Shown here piece after piece: positions 54,331 through 64,000 of a stretch of DNA of 64,000 nt (position 1 is its first letter; every line of letters starts with the position of its first letter). The notes under the pieces were generated by a model. That model was not told the DNA's origin and searched no databases. It worked only from the letters and a program-made list of their open reading frames with translations. This DNA is from Anseranas semipalmata (lineage: Eukaryota > Chordata > Aves > Anseriformes > Anseranatidae): the NCBI GenBank assembly GCA_013399115.1, contig VXAA01003854.1:1116-65115 (forward strand). The letters are read 5' to 3'. The position numbers were made by a program, and so were the translations under genes.

Positions 54331-57300
54331 TTTGTGGTAGTGAAAGGACCCATTTCTGTGTTTTTTCTAATTGCTGTGCTCCTTATCCCACCACCAGGGG
54401 CCTGGATGCAGCCTCCCTCTGGGCCAGTCAACTCTTCTTTGCTAAGAGGTTTTTCTGAGGGATTTCACCAACAGTAGAGACTATTGCAAACTGTTCTCTG
54501 ATATATATATATTTTGAGAAAATAACAGACTGATTCAAACTAAACAGCCCCATCTTTGTTAGATTTATTGTTGCAGTATTGTATATTCTATATTTTGTTG
54601 CATCCAAAGCTTAGCCTGGCTCTAATCTAACCAAAACGCCGACTCCACTTAGGAAGCCTAGGAGGGGCGGAGAGATCAACTCGTGCCCAATACGCTTACA
54701 GTACCACGGAAGACTGATTCAACCCCTTGAGTAGAGATGTGCAAAGCTTCTGGGAGCGTGCGGGTCTGGCACATGGCTGCCCTCTTCCCTCCTGCTGCTC
54801 TCCCGTCAGCATCTGCAGAAACACCACCGTGTCTCAGCTCTACCTAACCTTTATTTTAGCAGCTCTCCCCATTGCTCCTTGGTCTAAATTGGCAAAGTGG
54901 GATTTTGAGTTTATTATTTCATCTCTGCAACCCGTATCTCTGCAACATGTAGTGCTGGGTTTTGTTTTTTAAGTAGCATGAATAATTTATAGATACTGAT
55001 ACAACACATTTATCCTTGTTCTCTCATTATGGAGCAGATCGCAAATTTCCTTCATCCAATGACTTTCTCCTCCAATTTACAGTGTGCTCAAATTATCTGA
55101 ACAATCCCAAATTTTAGCTGTGTCGTTTAATCACAGCAAGTCAGCCATATCGCTGCCGCCCTTCCTGGCCTGGACGTCCACACTAACATTACCAGGGCAT
55201 GTTTCTTTATGCAAGTCGTGAGGGTACACATGGAAATTTTGTTTTAGAGTACTTTTATGGAAATACAGCTGAATTACTAACTTAAAGATAAGGCAAACAA
55301 AGCCTTACAAAGCATTCAGAAAATTCAAAGATGAATGCAGATTGTCCAGAGAGCAAGGGGGAAAAATAAGCTGAGAAAAGAAAAGAAGAAAAATGTGAAT
55401 AAATAGGGAGATGGTAATTATTGCTTTGGATTTGCCCTGTTATACAGACATTAAAACCTTCAAAGAAAGAGACAAATGTTGATATTGTTACTAAAAGAGA
55501 GTGCAGGAGATGCATGTACACCCTGGACTAACAACTCAGGGAAGACAACCTCATCCAGAGGGGAATTACAATTATGAACACAGGCTCTGGCTTACAGGGA
55601 GATTGTGAGATCTTTACTCGTGTTATACATTGTGAAGGGGAAAAAAATCCTTTCTAAATGTCTTGCTTATTAAGCCAGTCATGCATTTCACTGTAGGTTG
55701 TAAAGCAGTATAACATGCACAGGGGGCTCATAAGCATATTTTAGTGTTAGGGAATATCATTTATACAGTTTTTATATTGTCAATATTACCCCTAGAGAAT
55801 GAGATTAGGCTTTAAACTACTGTAAATCTACACTTTTGCTCACCTTTGTATAATTTCATTTTTTAATAGAATGAAGCTCACATAAATGAATATTTGATTA
55901 AAGGATAAACCTAATAAAAGAATACATTTATTGCACACAGATTTATTCAAATCTTTGCTATATAATACAGTAAAATGCTGTAAAATGGTATGTAGCTTGC
56001 AGTCAGCTACAAGGAGAAGATGGTGAATAGTCTTCAAAAAGATGAATTTGACAACATCACGTTGTCATTCATGTGTAAGTGGTAGCACCCTAACACTTTA
56101 ATTCCTCATTGGTGGTTGCTGCATGACGTTCACGCTGTGGAGTTAAGTTTATTGCACAGCAACAAAAATGTATTTTGATATCTGGCAAATAATTGAGAGC
56201 CTTATAAAAAAGGAAATATTTACCGATGTACTTTCTGTTTACTAATAACTAGTATCTGGGTGGCTTGAGCTTTGGCATTTACCTTCTTTCTTAGAATTGT
56301 TACAGATTGAACTTTCCTTAAGAACTAAAGGGAGTAAGAATGAAAAATTGAAACATGTTCCAAAGTTTAAAAAGTCAATCCATTGGCCCACAGTAACCTC
56401 AATGACCATTTCTTACCTTAGTCTGAGAAATAAATTTAAAAATAAGATAAAATATTATGAAATATCAAAATTGAAATATATGCATATTAGAAAACATTTA
56501 ACTTTGGTTTTAGCTAATTTTTACGCTTCAGGTTTGACATCATAAGCCAAGTAAATGACGTTACTCCAAATACTCCATAGCTTCTTTCCAAATGTAAATA
56601 TCTTGCTGTACTTTGTCTTGGTCAGTAAGTACAAGTGAGATGTGAGACATGGCCGAGGCAGGAGGGCTTTCCATCCCTTGGGGCAGCAAGGGAGGTGTGC
56701 ACGTGGGCATGAGAGATGAGGGGCCAGGCTGGGCAGCAGTAACAAAACTGCGGCACTGGGGGTTCCTAGAGCTAGTTCATGGCCTGATGAACTATAAGTG
56801 TATTATGACCAATAACCGACGGGGGGTTTTGCTGACCCAGCCATCCAGCTGAGCACTGCATCAGCTGCTTCACGCCTTCCCCTCCCTGTATGTGCTTGAG
56901 AAGAATTAGCTGAATTGGTATTAATTTCGATCTCCAAATATACTGTATTTGGCAGGGATTAAATGTGCAAAGTATTTGTAAAGTATTGGGGGAAAGAATC
57001 ACAAAAAGTGTTATACCTTAAATCCTATCACTTTATGTATCATTTCAAGTGGCTAAATAAAGATGTAGGGCTTTTTAGCAATTGTGAGTTTGCTCCCTTA
57101 GATGAGAGAGGCTTTGTGTTCATGGTTGTGAAAATTGCTTTTTTAGTTATAATATTAAAAACGTAATAGTAAATGTTTGTAGGTAGGAAAAGAGGCAATT
57201 GCATCCTACCCTCCCTTACTGATCCCACTTGCGATAAGTCCGCTCTTACTTTGAATGTACATGTGGACTTCTCCTCCCATGTTTGCACAGACTCCTTGTC

Positions 57301-59547
57301 ACCAAAAGGAACAGCATAAATGTGCACACATACATGGTCTCTGTCTCTGTCTGGTCTGTACAAATATCAAGCATCAAACACAGTATTAGAAGATGCAGCT
57401 GATGCCTAGTGGCCACTTAAATAGTGAGTTATGTACCTAATTTCTGCTGACATCCATTGGTATTACATGGAGTAATTCACTAAGCACGTCTGTAAATCCC
57501 ACCCTGTGCAGCTGGTTAGGCAGAAAGGTGCTTTTGTAAATCTGGCTCCTGAGCCCAGCCCCTCAGAGAGCATAGACCTGTGGGCATCAGATGCTCAGGA
57601 TGTGCAATGCTTTGGCTGCTTCTGTGCAGCACGCAGAACTGGTGTGTTCCTGACTCACAAGGAAGTACAGTCCAGCAGAAGTTCATCCTTCAGACTGCCA
57701 ATAAAGAGTATTTGTATGTTTTTTTGAGGGCAATCATGTTGACCTGCATATTCTGTTAGTGGCTACCTTTTTTTTAGAAGTACAGCGTTAATATAGGCTA
57801 GATCACCTATAGCCTGCTCTGGGAAAAAAATGATGTGCAGCTTCCTAATAACCAGAAGGAGAAAAATTAAAAAAAAAAACAACAATGTCAAGTCTTTTAT
57901 TTCTGCCTGCCCCCCTCCCCAGGCTTTAATATTTGCAACAGTAAATCTTAAGACAATAATTTTAATCAGCCAAAGGCCTGAAACTAATTTTAGTCACTTC
58001 TTTGGAGGTTCCCATGCTCCCAAACATTCCTCCGGAGATGTTCTGTCCCTGGCTCTTCCGATCTTTATTCTTGTTTACATCCAAAATACATATTAAATCA
58101 TCTCTGTTTGGAGAGTCTGAGCCTCCTTAAAACCATGAAACATTCAATTACTAATTAGCTGTTTCCTGTTCCTAATGAAGTGAACATGTCGGATTTGGAT
58201 TAAAATTCAGCTACTGCTCTCCTCTGTTTATGGTTCCAGATGTTTTTGTTTTATCTAGGAGGTTACTTTGACAGCTACTGCTAAATGATAAATCACTCAT
58301 ATTATAGCTGAAATGCATTTTGAAATTGAAATGTGGCAAACTTTGAGATTGCTCCAAGGATCAGTGTCAGTTAGCAGGTCAATACTTGTTCTTTCCTTAT
58401 GAGTGTTCAGTATTGGCATATGTAAAACAGTAATGGGATAGATGTCAACATTATACAAAATGCTTCTCAATATTATCATTTTGCTATCATCTTCGAGATC
58501 AGCACTTGTGGGTTTAGCTGGGTGAATTCATGATTCATTGTATAATGAACAAGAATATGGATTCTTGTTAGCTTTAGTTTCTGTGGGCATTTTAATATTT
58601 ATTTTTTCTCTGGGCATAGCGTTGCTTAATGTGAAAAATCACAGTTGATGGGTGGTATAAATAGGAATATTTTTATAAAGGAAGTAAGTGGCTTTCTACT
58701 TATTTCCCTAAATAAAGAAAAATAATTGAAAAAGAAATGTGGAGGTTTCTGAATGAAAGAACAGATTTCCAAAGAACAGATATTGATTTACTTCTATCAC
58801 ATTTTTTAACGCAGTGCAGTTTTATTTTAACGCCCTGTTCTCTAGAAGGGTTTGTGCATGTGTAGCGGTGTGTCGTAAGCTGATGCTGCGGTGCTCTGTC
58901 GTGGAGGCGTGCAGTGCAACACAGGCTGCCTTCTGAGAAGAAGAAAACGGAGCGTTCGGCTCAAAAACAAATGTCACAAAGGAGGAGAATGCAAATCAAA
59001 GTATTTATAGCCTCTACTCAGCAAATGCTGGCTGGCAGGCACCACTGGAAGGAGTGGTTCAGGCTGGGAGGCCCCAGCAAAGCGTGCCCGGGGCCGGGCA
59101 GAGCCTGCCGGGCAGCTCGGGGAGGTGCTGAGCAGCGCGCAAGGCAGGGATACAATGACAGCAGCTCTTGTAAAACTGCATGAGAAATCCAACACACGAC
59201 CCTTGAAATATTCATTGGTGCAAGAAAGTATTGTAAGTTCAGCCTGGCTGAGTGCCTGTACCTGCACCACCGGGACAGAAGGTGGTCAGTGCACTGAGAC
59301 AGGCTCACTTCTCTGCACTGCGCAACCCACACTGCTCTAGGGCTTTGCACGGCTTTGTCAGCAGGTGCCTGTTTTTCCAATGTAAAACATAGCGGTGTAC
59401 TCCATTTGTGTCACTTCTAGATCTGGTAATTTGCCTTGAGAAAAAGAAATGTCCACAAACAAGTGAAGGAAACCCACCTAAGTTTCAAATAATTCTAAAA
59501 TGTGTAACTCTGTAATTGACCTTTTTTTCCTCTGTTTTTTCCTCCAG

Positions 59548-59585
59548 AAAACAGAACATACATCAAACCTACTATTATGTACTGA
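59548..59585 (+). CDS. DACH2: DACH2 last coding exon with stop codon
   Basis: The final coding segment follows a classic pyrimidine tract and acceptor (tttttcctccag). With the carried g it encodes ENRTYIKPTIMY and a TGA stop at 59583-59585. The short tail of form R-(L/T)-Y-(L/I)-K-x-T-(V/I)-M-Y is the conserved Dachshund C-terminus. It closes the reading frame exactly: 759 nt over the seven exons. It is only 12 codons, so an automatic gene finder could miss it. Confidence 0.93.
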
Positions 59586-60544
59586 AGGAAACACCTATTG
59601 TTGAAAAATGTATAATGATCACTATTTGAAGACTATATAGTTCATGAAAAACGTCCCTTCCAACCTTTGATGCCTTCAGTACTGTGTGAAGAACAGGATT
59701 TGTAGCATGAAACTTGAAGGACAATTTCAAGCAATTTACTGTTGCTGCATCGAAAACTGCCGTATTGTCATTAAGAAATATTGAGACTTTTTACAAGCTT
59801 ACCATACCAAACCAAGCCTCTTGCAACAGATCATTTTTAGGTCCCCGGAGATAGAAAGGAGTTTTAGTATTTTTAAGCACATACAGGAATTATTTCCCTC
59901 CCCCCCTCCCAAAAAAGAACTTTTTTTTGTTTTGTTTTGTTTTTTTCCTAAGGAGGTAGCTATTACTGTATAGCAATGGCACAATGATTTTAAGCCACAA
60001 AGGTCCTCACTGGCTGTACATCATACAAGTCCAGTTTATCACTGAAACTGTTCAACATGGAGCTGTTTCGATTGTGTTTATAAATTAAGCTTTGTTTACT
60101 GAAGCAGATACTCGATATATATTACGTTTTAAAAAGAAATGTGTGTACATTTTTTAAAAGAATGATGTAAAAATTGTCCTTTCATTAGATGACCAATTCA
60201 AAAGTGTGAGCTAAACCCTAATAGCTGACGTAATATGAGGATTATAATTGATGCTTTTTTATGCTCAGTTCAGCTTGGCTTTTGGTCTTTTAAGATGAAA
60301 AAATGAATATGCAGTAGAGTGTTAGATAATGGAAACTTTTAAGTATGGTTTCTCTGTTGTACCATATTAAGTTAAAGTACACATTCTTTGTTAAAAATGT
60401 TCTTGCTAAAAATACAGTATTAAAATTTTTTTGTTTGACTTTGGAAATCTTTTAAGATTTTTTTTTTGACTGTGAATTCCCATAGTTACTGTACTAATGC
60501 AAAACAATATTTTGCACTATTAAAAATACTTGAAGAAATTACTT

Positions 60545-60550
60545 AATAAA
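60545..60550 (+). promoter_or_regulatory. Proximal poly(A) signal AATAAA
   Basis: A canonical AATAAA lies 960 bp after the DACH2 stop and is followed at once by a G/T-rich element (gagggtgggttgg), as expected for a cleavage site about 15-25 nt downstream. Confidence 0.65.
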
Positions 60551-61282
60551 GAGGGTGGGTTGGTATTAAACATTTTCCTAATTATTTTATGTTACAAATG
60601 CCAAACTTTGCAATTAACTGAAACATTCCTTTCTCAAAATAGGTGACCGAAAGTTGGTTTGAGTCAAGTGGAATTAAGTAATCATCTGTTCACTCTCTAC
60701 TCTTATTCATGGGTCAAAGGCACAATGCTTATTTACTTATAAGCTCAAGTTTATATATACATGCTTATATTTATACACACATACCCTGAATTAAATCACT
60801 ATCAATTAAACAAAGCAAAACAACCAAACAAAAACTTTAAGTAGATCTATGGGGAATATATTTCCTATAAATACGCATACTACAGTACATATATATAGTT
60901 TTCAAAATTTCATTTATTTTTCTCACTAGATTTTTTTCTCTATAAGTCCTGTTTTACAGGCTTTTCCTAACTTAGAAAGTGTAGTTTCAAACCATGCTAT
61001 ATAATACAACAGAAAAAAATAATTTTCCTTCCTAAAAGAAACCTTTTAGCTTAACCAGGTATCAGTTCAAAAAAACATGCTGCTCTCTGTTTTACAGGTG
61101 CTCAAGCTAATTATCAGAATAGTTCACCATGTCTTATAATGTACAAACATGGTTTATTCCTTGTTAGTTGTATTGCAAGCATTCTAATAACTGCATTAAT
61201 CACACTGCCAGTGATTAAATGACCAAAAATTGAACGATATGAAGAAACAGTACTGCGAATTGCGAGTGCTGCCACACTCTTT

Positions 61283-61288
61283 AATAAA
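61283..61288 (+). promoter_or_regulatory. Distal poly(A) signal AATAAA
   Basis: A second canonical AATAAA is followed by a GT-rich stretch (cttgtgtgtcag), a good downstream element. It would give the longer 3' UTR. Confidence 0.6.
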
Positions 61289-61305
61289 AGCTTGTGTGTC
61301 AGTAA

Positions 61306-64000
61306 AATGCTGCAGCACCTGAAATTAAATTCTATGATTTTTTATTAATTTTAGCTTCTATTCCATCAGGATTCTCTGAGATGAGGGTTAGACCCTATTT
61401 CTAAGTCTTATTTTTAAAAAGGACTTAAAACGGTGCTTGGGATACTGCAGCATTTCTGACTGATTGACTGCATGAATGCTGGTGTTGCTCCGAAGAATTG
61501 CAGACTTTGAAGACAGCTCTTTGGCAAGTTCCCGGTATCTTGCATTTTAGAAAGACTTAATGTAACTAAATATTTCAGACTTCGAACTGTTAGCATTTTT
61601 GCATTTTTCTTTAGTCTCCATAAAGGCAATTTTAGCATTTTTTTCCTTCAGTGGCTGATCTACATTTCTTAGAGCTGCATTGATGCTGGGTTGATGAGCA
61701 CATCATTGATTTCTAATTTGCCCTTCCCAGAATAGTTTTAAATGTCAAAGGACTGGCAAATGAGATTTAGGTAACTGATAAACTTCAGAGACTGAATCTT
61801 TTGTTAAGACCTTATTAGGTAGCTCCTGATAAATACTGACAAACCAAGACTCTGAGCTTTTTACATGTGAGCTCAAACCAAGGAGCACACTTGTAACTAA
61901 CACTTCTTTGTGGACGAACAGATTAAAGCTCAGAACGAGCAACAAGTTTGGGCAATTGTGAGTGATTAGTTCATATAAAAGTAGAGATTGCAAATTGTTT
62001 TTTCTTTCATTTTACTTCCTATCATCTCCTTGGTAATACTGCCAGTGACACCCTGCTTCGTAGGGACCGAGCTGTGCCTTGCGCTGAGACGAAAACTGTT
62101 ACAGGGGTGTTTCTGACTGGTGCAGCCGGACGCGCGGGCTGTGGATGCAACTGCTGAGAAGCAGCACACGGCCGAGGAGCAGTTTCCCAGCGGGGCGTCA
62201 GGCCACGCGGAGCATTCACAGGCTGCGGCTCCGTGTTTCAGAGTTTCCTTTGCACCGGACACCCAGAGGTCTGGGGAACAGGACCGACGCTGCACACGTT
62301 TTTTTGTCCCTCGTGCAGTGTAAAAAGCCTCAGTATAGACTTTGGCTGGTTCCAGGTACTGCAACCGAGTACAAAAGGCGATGTAATGAGGAAAATGCTT
62401 TCATGTCCTATTTTCCAGGTCTCTCTTTTTGTCATTCAAAGGTGGAATGAGATAAGGTTGTTTACTTGAAGACAAGATTGGGGGAAGAATGAATCACCTT
62501 TTATAGGTAGATGTAAGCTGTAAAGAGCAGGAAAGCAACCTTTCCCTGTCCGTTGTGGTTCTGTGTCCAGTACAGACCAGCGCGTGCAGTTTTCAGCAAG
62601 CTGCATAACCCCGTGAGCTCATTCCTGCATGGTGATACAGAGCAGCAAATGCAGGCTGTGGTCAGCCATTTAAATTTCTCATGGCCTTAATTTCACATTC
62701 AACTACAGCCATCACCCTCCCTGCTCATCCTGTCTTTTAAACAGCGGAACAAGCCCAGCAGGATTGTTTTGGGGGGACCAGGGACAGAGCACGCCCAGGG
62801 CGGTGGGAGATTCAGCGTTCACCCCTCTCCGACTCGCCGTGGGCTGAACGGCCCCCGCTGGCTGCAGCCACTGACCTGGCAGCCCGAGGGACGCTGCTGA
62901 GAGGGACCTTGCAAATGCCTGAGAGGAGTCCAGGCTTTGGCTGTGCCTGTGTCCTCCGTGGGGCCGGGGGACACCCAGCTGGGGGGGGCTGGGGGCTGCC
63001 CGTTCATGTCTGCGGCTGCTGTGGTTCCCTGCGAAGCACCTCTGTGGTCGGGGATTGCCTCTGGGACGGCACCGTGCCGAGGAGGTGGTGGTACCTGGAC
63101 ACAAGGTGATCTTGGCTGAACGCAGGCGAGTTAATGGACGATGTACTTCAGCAATTTTATGGATCTTGTGTAATGCAGACTGCTATCATAATAAACTAAC
63201 AGAATCAATAGTGACCAATCTCAATTTAAAATCTGGATCTATAGGAATACGCAGCGAGAACACTCTCCGTTATAAATGCATGGCAGTGCATTAAAAGCTG
63301 AATGCTGGCTTAAGTAATTGCTATCTACAAGTAAGTGGCCCATTAATATATTTATTTACAGAATATTTCTGGTAACATGACAAAATGCGGGCTAACCCAA
63401 ATTGTTACGAATTTCCTTCACGGTCTCAGCCGAGCTCCACAACCGCTCCTGCGCGCACGTGTGCAGGCCGAGCCCCGACCCGCGCGTGTGTGCGCTCACG
63501 CTCACGCTCGCCCCGTGCTGCGGGCTGTTGCCTTTGGCAGCTTCTCCGACACGAGGGCGTCCTGCTCCCCGCTGCTGCTTCCTGCGCTGCGCCGCTTCCC
63601 GCCCACGCGGCCCTTCTTGCTGGCGCGAGGAGGCAGGGAGCACAAGGGGATTGGCAGGTTTGTTTTTTTTTTTTAAGCCAGGCCATGCTGTAATTATTTG
63701 TTATGCGTACTACAAATGTTTAGGGCCTTGTAAAATCACTATTAAGAACAATTTTGACTTTAGTTCTGTCTGCAAATAAGGGCTTCTTTGGTTGTTTGAA
63801 GTTGGGATGAAAGGGGAGGAAAAATGAGTACTTTTTAAATTCTGAATTTATAGATGACATGAATTACTATACTTTTATACTTGTACCTCAAAGAAATCAA
63901 TTGAAATGAACCAATTCAGTGTTAGCACAGCACAAACACTGCAGCTTGCTCCCTTTCCATTATACTGTCATCCATTTCTGCTTCTGTTGGCCAGCCAACA
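61306..64000. other. 3' flank of DACH2, no gene recognised
   Basis: AT-rich to 62.0 kb, then GC/CpG-rich patches at about 62080-62310, 62760-63110 and 63430-63650. Overlapping open frames on both strands across these patches (60-132 codons) are rich in Ala, Arg, Pro and Cys, as chance frames in GC-rich DNA are. None is recognised. Confidence 0.6.
63430..63650. promoter_or_regulatory. Dense CpG cluster in the 3' flank
   Basis: About 35 CpG in 220 bp, with cctgcgcgcacgtgtgc, gacccgcgcgtgtgtgcg and repeated gctcac units. It lies 2.1 kb past the distal poly(A) signal. It may be the CpG-island promoter of a neighbouring gene. In mammals the next gene after DACH2 is KLHL4, but no coding exon of it is visible here. 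Confidence 0.5.

Larger units (their letters stand above)
49529..59547 (+). other. DACH2 last intron (10 kb)
   Basis: Phase-1 intron before the 12-codon terminal exon. It contains TA- and TTTA-type microsatellites and CpG-rich patches at 53899-54010 and 59030-59150. Short open frames over the GC patches match no protein I know. Confidence 0.85.
6246..59585 (+). other. DACH2: DACH2 gene, 3' part (seven coding exons)
   Basis: This is the span from the first exon seen to the stop codon. Dachshund proteins are nuclear DNA-binding co-repressors or co-activators working with SIX and EYA factors in eye, muscle and limb development (family knowledge). Splicing the seven exons gives 252 codons in one frame. 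Residues 1-46 are Ser/Pro-rich, about 73-121 form the conserved C-terminal Dachbox start, about 122-215 are a charged helical coiled coil, and the end is acidic followed by ENRTYIKPTIMY. DACH2 is preferred over DACH1 because of the ELIDQETGTSLKK segment and the GIPDMEIEHNGT segment, which fit DACH2 as I recall it, while DACH1 ends in KTTVMY. The N-terminal Dachbox is upstream of the window. Human DACH2 is about 600 residues, so roughly the last 40% is here. Exon borders rest on GT-AG sites and phase, not on transcripts. Confidence 0.93.
59586..61305 (+). other. DACH2: DACH2 3' untranslated region
   Basis: The AT-rich sequence after the stop has no further open frame of note. It holds a C-tract/T-tract pair (about 59899-59942) and several AU-rich stretches. 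The end is set by the poly(A) signals at 60545 and 61283, so the UTR is either about 1.0 kb or about 1.7 kb. The end point is an inference from motifs. Confidence 0.65.

Noticed and set aside
62712..63119. Frames up to 130 codons in the 3' flank
   Set aside because: GC-rich DNA has few stop codons. Composition is Ala/Pro/Arg/Cys-rich on both strands, as expected by chance.
63377..63779. Several overlapping frames of 83-125 codons
   Set aside because: They coincide with the CpG cluster, are open in many frames at once, and none has a Kelch, BTB or other known motif.
1..64000. Search for CRISPR arrays, operons, prophage, endogenous viral or toxin genes
   Set aside because: No regular spacer-repeat array, no closely packed long frames and no LTR or viral protein text was seen. 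The window is an ordinary vertebrate intron-rich locus.

Overview
The window looks like bird nuclear DNA. It is AT-rich and almost free of long open reading frames. It carries three fragments of the avian retrotransposon family CR1 and two worn MIR remnants. It also holds seven short, correctly phased exons of one large vertebrate gene on the + strand. One base (34236) is an unresolved n. The species cannot be named from the sequence alone.

The gene is the 3' part of DACH2 (dachshund homologue 2), a nuclear transcriptional co-regulator of the PAX-SIX-EYA-DACH network. The exons are 6246-6381, 8269-8349, 41418-41563, 42089-42236, 46279-46422, 49463-49528 and 59548-59585. Together they are 759 nt, open in a single frame, and give 252 codons plus a stop. 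In order they encode a Ser/Pro-rich linker, the start of the C-terminal Dachbox, a long charged coiled coil, an acidic linker, and the family's C-terminus ending in TIMY. All introns are GT-AG. The N-terminal Dachbox exons lie upstream of base 1. The 3' UTR starts at 59586 and has two good poly(A) signals, at 60545 and 61283.

Layout: 1-6245 is the tail of an upstream intron with two CR1 pieces on the - strand. 6246-8349 holds two exons. 8350-41417 is one intron of about 33 kb, with a CR1 3' end, a tRNA-derived element, a perfect 30-bp tandem duplication and a CpG-rich island near 34.2-34.6 kb. 41418-49528 holds four exons. 49529-59547 is the last intron. 61306-64000 is 3' flank, which becomes GC- and CpG-rich from 62.0 kb, with a dense CpG cluster at 63.4-63.65 kb that may mark a promoter region just beyond DACH2.

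I found no second protein-coding gene, CRISPR array, virus or operon-like system. The observations most worth checking are a tandem 5' splice site that would remove eight codons in frame, a candidate micro-exon behind an exceptional pyrimidine tract, the intragenic CpG island, and a hairpin/octamer cluster between exons that looks like a regulatory element.
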